Shown here in pieces: positions 39,401-51,300 of a stretch of DNA of 64,000 nucleotides. This DNA is from Membranipora membranacea (lineage: Eukaryota; Bryozoa; Gymnolaemata; Cheilostomatida; Membraniporidae). The stretch's first letter is position 1; each line of letters starts with the position of its first letter. The stretch spans positions 14,337,501-14,401,500 of the forward strand of contig OU612070.1 in the NCBI GenBank assembly GCA_914767715.1, read 5' to 3'. The notes under the pieces were generated by a model. The model was given only the letters and a program-made list of their open reading frames with translations. It made no database searches and had not been told where the DNA came from. Made by a program: the position numbers and the translations under genes.

Positions 39401-42400
39401 TTCTTCTTTTTCCTTCAATCTAAAGCTTTCACTTGGTTTCAAATGTTATGCTCTCTGAATAAAGAGAGTGTATGTAACCATTAGAGAACTCAGGTCACTG
39501 TTGATATTATTATAAAGCCTTTATTTAGGAGGTAATTCCATGATTTATGCTTCCTGGAAACTATTTTTATCTTGATGAGCTCAATTTCTAATTTTAACGG
39601 CCATCTTTGAATGTGACGCAATCTAATGATGGATTACCCTGTGACTGTAGCGAGGCAGGGACGGCCTCTTTTCTCCCTGTTATTATTCTGAATTCCTGTG
39701 GGCAATAAATCACTCTCTGAGGTACCATATGCTTAAAATTTAGACCCTTCATCTTGTCTATGCCCTTCACAATAAAGGGCAGTAAGCATTGAATGATCTA
39801 TTATGCTGTACCATCCAAGGTTTGATGCAGTCAACAAGTTCACCTCCAGGCTCCAAGTGTTGTGGTGCTTTTGAGGCAATGGAATGACTACTAATATACT
39901 TTGAGGGTTCCAATGGCAAGTGATTACAACCAAAGATTGTTACAACTTACATAAGATTAGTTTATGCACTCAAACTATGCCGGGATAGCTGGCATTTCAT
40001 TATCAACCACTTTCCCATGACCCATGATAATTAAATGCCACTACTAGCTGTCCCGGCATAGTTCGAGCGCTTAAACTTATATAATAATGACATGATGACA
40101 CTTGTATATCTCTGTCTCACAGAGTAAGGAGGACTATCTATATAAAGCTGTAAAGCAGATCCGTAGAGCCAGAAATGAAGAGAAGAATAATCACTACCAG
40201 GCAGCGTTTGATTATTATAAGCGGGCTGTGGCTCTATTACTGACTGGTGTCCAAGGTAAGGGTTGTCTTGTCTTTGCATGTTTTCAAGCTTCACCGTCCA
40301 GATATGAGTAGAAAGTCCATATATAAAATACAAGCTAGTCTCGGATACGAGCAAAGTTTTTTTAGATTTAAAATTCAGCAACAATCAAATGTTTCAAACA
40401 CTTCTCATGCCGTCATGCTTGTATCTCCTGCTTTGTTAATTGTTTTATAGCTAGACAGCTTTTTCTCTCTGTCTTGATTTGGGTTTTGTTCGATAGATTG
40501 TGTACTCTAGAACATGAATATCTCTTCTGCATCTTTATTCTTACAGTACTTTATAATATCTTGTATTTCTACTGTTAGGTGATTCAGATCCAGCCCGGCG
40601 TAGTATAGTGAAGCGTAAAACTGCAGAGTACTTAGTATATGCTGAGGAGTTACATAATCAGTTTCTGGACAGCAGCGGGGCAGACGGGGACAGGTGGAAA
40701 CAGCAGTCAGTACCCAGATCTGTGGCCCGACTCCGTGCAGGATTATCTGAACTAGCTAATTATAAGGTTTGTCCCTAGAGAAACTTTCTCATCAACCAGG
40801 GGGTTTTCAATTAGAATGAGCGATGTTTTATACGCGGATTATCACTATCACTTTGCTGGGAATTGTTGCTTATTTGGTTTTTCAGTTAGACAAATTTATT
40901 CCCAATTTGCTCACTCAGAATTTATATAGTTTCATCAACGAGTGAGCGAGACTCTAGAAGGATCAGATAGCGAGTTATTGCTGTTTTTAGTTGAAAGACT
41001 CCCCAGACCGTTCCAACTGTCCAACTGTTTGTGAAATTCAATGTTACATATGTTAGAATGCTGAAACACTTTTTCACTTGCGCATTCATGTTCTCAGGAT
41101 AATTCATCACTTATATTTTCAGGTTCTCGGTCTAGTTGGGAGTAACATGTTAGTATTGGATAAGCAATCTGAAGCCACTTATGTCATTAAGGTGAGCAAG
41201 AAAAAGGGAATAAGTGCTTTGTTCACACTTGACAACCCTGTTCTCTTCTGCTTGAGCAGACCAACACTAACGTATATATATATCCACATGAAACCATGCG
41301 AGTAATACAATAGTTGAACACAGCATATATTAATCTCTTGCACCTTAATTTGCTCAATTACATTATAATTGAGTTGCTGTCGCCTCCTTGAATATGAAAA
41401 GATAACTCTGCATTGTTACTCACAATCATAAACATATAAATATATAAGTATTTATATGTTTATGCTCACAATAATTCTGGTTTTCTTTATTTATTAGGTG
41501 TTGCAAAAGAATTGTGAAGTGACTGAAGCTTCATGGGCTAAACAGATTATACCGACTAAGTGCACGCATATGATAAAATTAGTTAGATACTTTGAGACTG
41601 AGTCCACCATATACTTACTACTCGAGTATGCTTCTGGTAAGATAAAAATCCAATCTCTCATCAACTTTTACCAAGACCTCATTTCTTTCATAGATAATCA
41701 TGTGTCATGAAGTCAACTTAGCGATTTTTGCAAAATTGGGTAATGAATGCACACGTTCTTGAAATACAGGGTGATTGTATAGTAATGTATTTAATTTACC
41801 AAAGAATGAGTTATATTACGTGCTGTAACGGATTTGCAAAAGCGGAAACATATCTCGGAAATATTATGTATATATTGTATATTATTATATATTATATGGT
41901 CAATATTGTATGAATAATTACCCTCTATCATGCAGGTGGTACGCTATGGCAGTATGTACACAATTACTTACACGGATCTTCTCGGGAAGTATCGCCAAGA
42001 CCTCTAATACCTGAAGGTGTAGATAATGTATACAGTGGTAAAAAGTACCAAACATCGTCATCATCTCAAATAGTGAATCCACCTGATGAACTCGCAGACA
42101 ACAAAGATCAGCAGACAGCAGCAGATCCAGGTGTGTTATTCTCTCACTGGTAGATCATCATATACTTCAAACTTGCAATTATTACTTCACACATAATACA
42201 TTTCAAAATAATACATTCATTCTGCATATAGTTTGCATACTCAACAGAAATTTTGTCTTTGGCAAGAAAGTGCACAATATATTCCCGCAATAGCAACGAC
42301 CACCAATCACCTGCTTCTTTAGTTCTAGAAAATACATTTTAAGTAACAATTTCTGCATGGAGATATTTTCTATTGAACTTTCGAGGGTAGATCCTAGATG

Positions 42401-45400
42401 TGGATTTCATTTGGGTCTATAACGCCACGTCACCTTGTCTTATTGTATATAGGTGTGGATATTGGCACCTGAAGTTCCAATGCACTGTTTTTGTCATTAT
42501 AGAATTTTAAATTTGTAGATAGTGAAGCTGATCAGAAAACTGATGGATGTAGTGATGAATATTTAGATATGTTGTTAGGTAGAGAAAATACCTCCAATCA
42601 ACCGCCAGCAGCAGGGCAGCAATCTACTGCTGACGATTTAAATGGTGAGCTTACTAATACTGATATTTGTGACTCTTCCTAATGTGCAAGCTTCTGCTGC
42701 CACTTCAGAACCCGGCTATAAACAACAATCAATCAGGAAATTACTGAGATGGAGCGATTCTCACATCTTAATAGTAGTCTCAACCCAAATAGTATGTGTG
42801 GTACGATAAAAACTTGATGTATCTTCCAGACAAATGAGTGTTCGACGTGTACGTAGTCGATCCCTCGATGATCACATAAAATAAGGCCGCATATCTATTC
42901 CACCGGGTCTGAAACTGAAATCTAATAATTACAGTTGACAGACACACAGAGAACTCACAATCTGATGAGGTTTTCAGCAGTGACCCTCATGGTAGCCTGA
43001 ATAATGAAGGTGGTGAAAGCACTGGACCCGTAGAGGACAGATCCAAGAGAAGAAGTAAGGTCTCACTTTCAAATCATTTATATAGAGTTGTCCTCTCTCC
43101 ATATAGGAGAAGCAAACTCTGAAACGCCATATTCTTATTTATCATAGAAAAAGAGGAGGTTGGAGTTAAACCATTTGCCGGCCCCCTCTAGTAAAATTAC
43201 GTAGAGTACAGACGAGCACATCAATTTTGTTATAGTTCATTAATCTTGTACCTGTACTGATCTTTTAATCATACTCACATTTAGTAACCAAATAACTGTT
43301 CATAGAATTACTGGCCATTGTACAGCACCATACTTTGCGAATTAAGTTTTTCAGTGAGCACCCCCTCCCCTGTCTGTCACGGACATGTTTAGTTCCCACA
43401 ATGCACCAATGTCGAATTTTTGCTGACACATTTTGCCGTGAATGTTTAGCACCTGATAAAACGCCTTGTAAGTACTCATGGGTAAGACTATTCTTTCTGT
43501 GTAAGAAATAGGAGGGCATATGGATTGAATGGTTGAAATGTCACCGTGATTGTCCTTGACTGCAAGCGTTGGAAATTGTTGCACCGAATTGTTGGTGAAT
43601 ATAGTTTGGTTAATATTCTGGTGTGCTTCTATGCAATACAACACAATACAATAAGATACATTTTGGCCCCCTTGACAGATCCACCAACAAACATTGAGCA
43701 AAGTTTGCGCTTTTTTTATCCGCCATCCGGTTCGCATTATAGTTCACTAGTTTTTACCAAAACCCTCATTATAGCTACATGCATGTGAAACCGACCAAAG
43801 TGTAAACTCCCCTCGCCCCTCTCCCCGATTAACTGTCCTAATAACTAGAAAACCCTAACTCAGTTTTTCAGCATAACAAGTAACCATTTATCAATTTATG
43901 TGTGCACCTTTGTTATCCCCCTATAACATTTTCTCACAAATTGTCCCCATAAGCTTCCTTCACTTGAATCAAACCTGTTATATTCATGTAATCTCCTCAG
44001 TCGCTTTTTCATTCATAACTAGATATTTGTCTTAATGTACATGAAAATATACATCGGTCAGTTCTCCAACACCATGCTGGTTTATATTTTACAGTGTCAT
44101 TACGTCGTTCTAACAGCTCCATGAATAGAAGTGCTTCAGTCGAGAGGGCCAGCGACTCTGTTGCCCCGGCTCGACAAAGAAATTGGTCCACAGCCTTTGA
44201 TGACCTTCATGTGACCTTGCCGGGAGGGGGCGGAGTTACTAGGCCACACCTACCAGAGAGTGTTGTAGTTCGATGGGCTGCTGAGTTATTATTAGCTGTA
44301 CACGAGCTTCACCTGACTGGACTAATTATCGGGTAAAATACCTTTATATCTTGTCTGGCGCTGTGAGGAACCTTGATTATTTTGTTTTACTCTCCTTATA
44401 AACTTAGTCCTATCAGAAGATGGGGTAACTCGGATTGCAGGAGGAGATTTGATCTACCAAGTCTCATTGGTTCTTGTCCGAGGTCATAACACAGTAGTCA
44501 GTATCCCACCTCCACTCAGAGATGTGACAGTGTTGCGGTTATACCAGAATGCTTCTGCTGATTGTTTAATTTGCCATTAATCTAATCGGCCTATCCCCTA
44601 TCTAAAGTAAATCCCCTTAGATATATAGCTTGTACTAGCAGAATTGAGACACCAGGAGACATTGTGCCTGCCATTGATTAGTAACTTATTTTATTGCAGT
44701 GATTTGAAGCCTGATAACTTACTTCTCGACTCACGAGGACATATAATACTTACCTACTTCTGTCACTGGCCAGGCGTCCATCAGGAGTTAACTAATAAGA
44801 GTGTCGATAGCTTCCATGTCTCTCCTGGTTAGTCAATCTTATCTGAATGATGTTCTGATGTATGTGATTGGTATTAAAGCTATATTAGTTTCATAGTTTA
44901 TGCACGATCATGTACTGTTTAGGTATGGACATGTACTGTTAAGGCATGCACTTGTACTGTAAAGGCATGCACATGTACTGTTAAGGTATGCATATGTACT
45001 GTTAAGGTATGCATATGTACTGTTAAGGTATGCATATGAACTGTAAGGCATGCACACCTGTACTGTTTAGCCAAGCACAGATACAGTTAAGGCATACACA
45101 TGTACTGTAAAGTCATGTACATGTAAATAAAGCATGCATATGTACTGTAAAGACATGCACACGTACAGTGAAGGCATGCACACATACAGTGACGGCATGC
45201 ACACGTACAGTGAAGGCATGCACACATACTGTATCCGTCTGCATATAAACTGTACAGACACATTGCAGCTACTTTGCTCCTAGTATTTACTGTAAATTTA
45301 AATATATGTTTATTGTTTTTGCAAAGAAAATCTTGAATCTGTCACCAATCAATGAACTCTGCATATGATATATAGTATGTTCCTAATTGTCTTTGGATTG

Positions 45401-46368
45401 TCTTCTCATGTGACAATGTTCGGGATCTTTACATTGAATACAAGCATTTTATGTTTGACTATAACTGCTTGCCCGATGACACCTTTATACCAGCATAGAA
45501 TTATAGTCATAATCATTATCATGCTTCCTAGTGTATAAACGTTATGCCTCCAATATGATTTACCTTCTTTCAATTGATGGTTATGCGTTAAGATGATTAA
45601 AATACTTTATTCATTTACAATTTTGTAGAATGTTTATTACCCGGTGCTCTGTGCTTAGCCTCTGATTACTGGAGTTTTGGAGTGATACTCTATGAGTTAT
45701 TATCAGGAGTGAGTCTAGCTAGTGTTCACCCTGAGACTATAACATCTCATACAATCCTCAGGACTCCCGATTATTTATCTCAGGAAGCGCAGCATCTACT
45801 CAGAGAGGTTCGTCTCACATCGGCACGGCTCTATTTTCACTTTGTAACATAGTTTGTGACGCAGATCCAGGCACCCAGTAGTGGTGTGAGCACCATCTTC
45901 ATCAACCGGAGGCGTCTTGAAGACCTTTGAACTGGCGAATGCTCTCTAGTAAAAATATCGTTGTATAAATTGTTATATTTTTATAATGTCTTTCTCTTTG
46001 CTTGTTGCCCAGTAGTATGGCCTTTGTAAGCTTTGAAACTCAACTGGATTGGTACGACGTATCTTAGTCAACTTTGTTAACTCTCTGACAAAATTCTTAT
46101 GAATTTGCTTACTGACTATAGAGGACATCAGTCGGCTAGCATTTCTTTTGTCTGAGAATAAATAAGAAACAACTTAAAGGCAGAATGCAGACCACCAACC
46201 AATATGATTGACACAGATGATGCTTTTCATTATCTATTATATTTTGTCTTTGCTTTTTTGTAGCTGTTGAGACATAATTGGAGAGAGAGGCTCGGAGGCG
46301 GGGCTGCTGGTATTGATGAGATTAAATCTCACCCTTTCTTTTCATCCATTGATTGGACCACAGTCTGA
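36434..46368 (+). CDS. RPS6KC1: RPS6KC1-like PX-MIT-pseudokinase
   Basis: Seventeen exons: 36434-36529, 37351-37504, 37932-38047, 38244-38425, 38644-39073, 39218-39370, 40123-40255, 40579-40766, 41123-41191, 41498-41636, 41936-42130, 42519-42644, 42935-43054, 44095-44332, 44700-44827, 45629-45807, 46264-46368; phases agree throughout, 916 aa. Domains in order: PX (FTIYKVTSK, IVVWKRYKDFNKLHKTL), acidic linker rich in NQLP, MIT helices (KEDYLYKAVKQIRRA, YKRAVALLLTGVQ, RRSIVKRKTAEYL), kinase-like N-lobe (TYVIK lysine kept; IYLLLEYASGG), a long insert, then the C-lobe. The catalytic loop is GDLKPDN, but the DFG position reads LTYF, as I recall for the human protein; APE-like and SDYWSFGVILYELLSG follow. 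It ends SHPFFSSIDW. In mammals the protein binds PI3P endosomes and sphingosine kinase 1; an endosomal scaffold role here follows from family. The start ATG gives the PX N-terminus directly. Confidence 0.93.
39961..40078. mobile_element. palindromic MITE in intron 6 of the RPS6KC1-like gene
   Basis: Arms TGCACTCAAACTATGCCGGG and (opposite strand) GCGCTCGAACTATGCCGGG continue through AGCTGGCATTT on both sides around a 35-bp core. A one-sided relative is at 27129. No transposase. Confidence 0.85.
43100..44094. other. intron 13 of RPS6KC1-like gene, possible decayed element
   Basis: The intron holds a 128-codon minus-strand frame at 43351-43737 with no domain I recognise. It may be a fragment of an old transposon; there is not enough to name it. 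Confidence 0.3.
44900..45245 (+). repeat. 20-22-bp minisatellite ATGTACTGTTAAGGCATGCA
   Basis: About fifteen imperfect units lie in intron 15 of the RPS6KC1-like gene. The predicted open frames over it are repeat by-products. Confidence 0.88.
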
Positions 46369-46544
46369 GCAATGCATTACTGACTGCGTGTTGCTTCACA
46401 CACCAAGTGTTCAATGTAGTGATACGACATCGGATTTTAATCAACCGTAATTTTTTTCATATACAATCCAGTATTTTAACTTGCCAACAGAATTTCATAA
46501 TATTCTTCTGGCCCTTGACATTCTCCTATCATACGCGACCTCGT

Positions 46545-46745
46545 ATGTGACTTCGTGCTACTGTGAGTGATATCATATATGTTATGGTATGTGATGTCGT
46601 ACATGATTACGCATACATGATATCGCATGTGATATTGTATGCAATAATGTATGCGAAATCGTATACAAAATTGTATGTCATAACGTATGTGATATCGCAT
46701 ACATATTGTATGCAAAATTGTATGTGATACTCTGTATGTGATATC
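46545..46745. repeat. degenerate GTATGTGATATCGTATGC repeat
   Basis: About 200 bp of imperfect 18-20-bp units are made largely of alternating purines and pyrimidines (GTATGTGATAT, CGTATGC, GCATAC). It begins about 175 bp after the RPS6KC1-like stop codon and could fall in its 3' UTR. Confidence 0.8.
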
Positions 46746-47415
46746 ATCTCGAACATCAGTGATAACTTTTTCATTACTTGTACACGTATAAGTTCAGGTT
46801 TATCTGTGAGTGAATGTGTATGTATAGGCAAGAAACCTTCTGGCACTTATTTTGATTGTACATTAGTTTTATTTTCAACATTAGTGATGGTGATGTTCAT
46901 ACAGTATAGGCTGATGCATTGATATTCTCATCTTGATCCAGTTAGATCGACTTGATTAAGAAATATGTCTACATTTGGAATTCTTTTTGTGATATTCGGA
47001 TGATGTTTTTTTTAGATGGACTGCTACTTACGTATAGGCTTTGATGATCATAGTTCATTATTAGTATATCTCATCCATATTTTCCTAATTTAGTCTTGGC
47101 AGCAAAGTTTCTTAATCTATTAAAAACATACACAATCTCAACTCTCTTTTCCTTGATTGTGTCATTTGCATTTTTATGTTGTCTAAAAGATACTTCAGTG
47201 AATGGTTTATACCTTTTCACATGCTTTATGACAACTAGATGACTTTGGTGGTTCCCATTTGGTGGATTACTTTCAAATTACACATATCAAATGGTACACC
47301 CCCCCCCCCCTCACAGTGGTCGACAGATCAGATTACTGAGGCCTTTTAGACTGAAAACTTTATTAGAGCCTTAATTGGGTTACAGACAAGGCAGCATAGA
47401 AATGTGATCATGACT

Positions 47416-47448
47416 CCCCATAGACTTGATAATACTAAGTCTATGGGG
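47416..47448. repeat. short hairpin CCCCATAGACTT...AAGTCTATGGGG
   Basis: Twelve-bp perfect arms enclose a 9-bp loop. It shares CATAGACTT ends with 62983-63017. Confidence 0.85.
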
Positions 47449-48346
47449 CGTCTGCATAAGCAGCATAGTGTTGCATAAATAACAACATGCACTTTGAATG
47501 TCTCAGTTCTGACAGTAGCATTATGTGGATTAGACCCCTATGTAAAGTGATTTTAGCGATGCACATTGGGCACAATTCATCAATCGCACTCTACAATGCA
47601 GCAAAACCCCTCTTAGTTCTGATAACTACATAGTCTGGTCGTGTCGTCTGTGTATGCTGTCCATCTTGCAAACATGCTCCACTCGGCCTTGGAACTAATT
47701 TTGTTGGGCCGCTGAGTCAAGGCTACACTAGTTCCAGTTCGATGAAGCATTATCCTACAACACAGGAATTTATGTATGATAATGTTGTTTCACTTACTAC
47801 CGCTTCATCTATTATTCCCTGACATAAGTCTATCATCAATCTTGACAGGCATGTTGTTTACATTTGTTATCTATGACCTGCACAAAGTTTAGTTGATAAT
47901 TTATCTCTCTTAAGTTGTCGCTGCTAGTATATTACCGTTTCAATCACATGGCCACTACTATACGGTGTATTTGATAGAGCTTAGAGTTCCATTACACTTT
48001 GAGATATACTCTGACTGAAATGGGCTTCCATACATCACCGGCTAACAAGAACCTACTTCTATAACAGCTGGGAGGTGAGAAAACTTTGCACAATGTTTAT
48101 TCATATATTCGCAGCTATTTTATGCACAAATATTGCAGAACTTGTGTCGTATATGTTTTCCAGGGCTGGATAACGGTGACCCATCTACATTATCTTCATC
48201 GATGGCTGCCCTTGATGTCTTTTGAATGCACATAATGGTCAGTGATTCTAGTGATTGTCACATTATTTTGCAGGACAGAGTAAATTGTATGCTGCCGACT
48301 CAATAGTACACGTGAGAGGTAGTCTAACATTACATTGGTATTTACA

Positions 48347-51300
48347 ATGAGTTTGATGCGGAGAGTCACACATCATATGAGTCGTAGACTCACAAGTAGC
48401 CTACATCCTGCTAATCGAGCTGAGAGGCCATGTCACCATGCATGTATCCAACAGAAATCCCAATATTCCTGCCAAAGTGAAAGTAAGCTTAAATTTGATG
48501 GTTCCCCTGATTTGGAGCCTTTACTAATCTTTTATATGAGTTTAGCACTTGTATATTACTGCAGCCCTGGTGTTGTTCAGTGTTGTTTGCTGATAAAACA
48601 AACCATTTGCAAAGACATATTTTCAGGACAAATTGACATTATCAGCCTCAAGAATCCAAAAATCTAGCATGTCTTGATGAGCTTTGGATGGTGTTGGTGG
48701 TGGGTGGATGGTAGTCCCCCCTCCATAAACAAAGCTTGTCAAGACAGGCTACGCAAAATCATGACAACTTCTAATGTCATAATACTTACCAGGATAAACA
48801 TGAGAATTTATAACAAAGTTTTCATCACAATCAGTGGTTCTGTTCAATTTTTCAACTTACACCCAGAGGATTTTCCATCTCCTAGTCAATATACATTTAT
48901 TTTGTGCTGAATTCATCTGCTGTTTTCTTTATTTTTTATGTAGATGAAGTGAAGTTATTCACTCCTGGTCCACTCAATACCTCACCTACAGTAAAAGCTG
49001 CCATGCTCAAAGACTTGGGATCCAGGGATTCTCAGTTTCTAGATATTATCAAATTCATAAGAGCAGAGCTTCTCAGGGTAGCGGGTCAGTACGAAGTGCC
49101 TCAATAAAGTATACACGTTAGTCTAATGGCTGGTGCACATTGTCCCAGATGATACTGGGATGCCATCCCAGATGCTTATCCCAGATCGACCCAGTCTTAT
49201 GTTCACATTGTAAAATTCATCCCAGACTAGTAATTAGTTTTTTGTCTGGGATAGCGTTGGGATAATGTTCACATTGTCTGGGATCGTCCCATATCATCCC
49301 AGATCGACCCAGTTGATCCCAGATCATCCAAATGTTTGGTTCACATAGCACCCAGATGCAAAATTAGTCTGGGTCCGTCTGGGACAGCATCGGGAAAGTT
49401 TGACGCTTACGATCTTTCCAGATACCATCCCAGACGGACCCAGACAGTCTGGGATTGTGTCATTTTCATGTTCACATTGTCTGGGATGGCTATCTGGGAT
49501 GGTCGTCTGGGACAATGTGCACCAGCCATAAGTGCTCAGACAGCTGTATTGTGAGTTAGTGGCATCATATTATGAAACACTCATGATAATGTAATGCCAC
49601 TAACTCACATGGCAGCCCTCTGAGCAGTTAGACTCCATATACACATACAAGGAGTCAGGAGTGGTCTGACGGTTAAGGGTATAGACTTGTGATCTTATGA
49701 TCCAGGTTCGATTCGACATCACTGATCGGCTGATCATGTATTATAATAACACTGGGACGTATGGGTAAACTCAAATATTCATGTTTGCAAAATATTTCCT
49801 ATATACCATTGAGCATATGCTTGCTGTTTTTTTCCAATTGTAATCACCATCTCATTTGCTTTAACGAGTACTGACGGAGTGCTAAAGTAAATGCAATATA
49901 TACTTTCGTTCCCAAATTAATAAGCTAAAGTAAAATGTATTTACCGCATTTCAACTTTATTTTTATCCAGCATTCATCTCGTCAACTCACATTGAGGCGT
50001 TTTGCTCGGGATTCATAAGTTACAGTTTTATTACATACAGATGTATCCGCTGAGAATTACACAGCTGTACCCATGCAAGGTAGTGGTACATTTACTGTAG
50101 AGGCTACTATACAGACATCTGTACCAAGATCTAAACATGCTAGGGTAGGTATGAAGAGATATATTCAGTTATCAAGTCAATTATATTAGATTTTTTTCAA
50201 GGAAAGTTACAACAAAAAATTGCTTGTGATTCTTTGATTATCTTTCTTAAAGTCTTGCTACCAAAATTACTTCTTAATTCTTAAAGACTTCTAAATTAAG
50301 TCTATTTGGGATTGCAAGGCATAAGTGACTAGTTTTCAGTTACAGGCTTCAGTCCAATTTAGGGCTTCAATTGTCACTTTGAGGCTTGATCAGGGAGGGT
50401 GTGATTCCCATCCACCTTCCCTAACTAGATCCAACAGGGAGGATTGATCCATTTGCCTGGATTCGGAGTTGTTATCACACATATTGGCTGACAGCTATTA
50501 AAAGACATTCTGTTCTGTTATTGATTTAGATGTTGGTGCTATCAGGAGGTGCTTATGGTGAGAGGATAGCTAAGATCTGCTCATATCTCTCCATACCACA
50601 TGATGTGCTGAGAAACCCCGAGGATGCAATTATAGATCTGCAGCAGGTGAAGTCAGTGATGAGTGATACTAAATACAGTAATGTATCAGTAGTACACTCT
50701 GAGACAAGCTCAGGAGTTATCAATCCTGTTATAGAGCTCGGTCAGCTTATCAAACAGAGTCAGCCAGGTCAGTCAAGGTCATCACGTCATCACATGGTGG
50801 TCACTACTAGTAATGTAACATAACTCTGCTGAAAATGTGTTGTAACTTTTTTAAATCTTTTAATAAAAAACCAGCATCAGTGCTGAGATGCTTCCTTTTT
50901 TTATGTGATCTCTCTGTCCTATGTGCTTTGCTTGCCGTGAGTAATGCGTGTAATTTTGTTCTGTTCGAAGATAATGATCAATTTATTTAGTGTATGATGC
51001 TCAACATTTGAAGACGTCTCTGTATTAGTAGAAGTTTTCTGCCCTTGAATGAAGGACCTTCACAATCATCATATTATACCACTGTAGAAATATCACATGT
51101 GTGTTCTCTGTCTCAGATTGTAGTTATATGATAGACGCTATGAGTAGTCTGGGAGGAGTGACTCTAGACTGGGAAGCTAGTAACGCAGATTTCATTGTTA
51201 GCTCGGCGAACAAGTGTGTACAAGGAGTACCTGGATTTGGGTTTGTCATCGCTAAACTCAACAGCCTATTACAATGTCAGGGTAAGTTTGTCCAAGGAGT

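Larger units (their letters stand above)
46369..48346. other. intergenic between RPS6KC1-like and transaminase genes
   Basis: No coding exon is supported. It contains an alternating purine-pyrimidine repeat, a 12-C run at 47299-47310 and a CATAGACTT hairpin. Confidence 0.5.

Noticed and set aside
43265-43788. Three overlapping frames in RPS6KC1 intron 13
   Set aside because: No recognisable domain; removing the intron gives a clean phase-1 join of exons 13 and 14.
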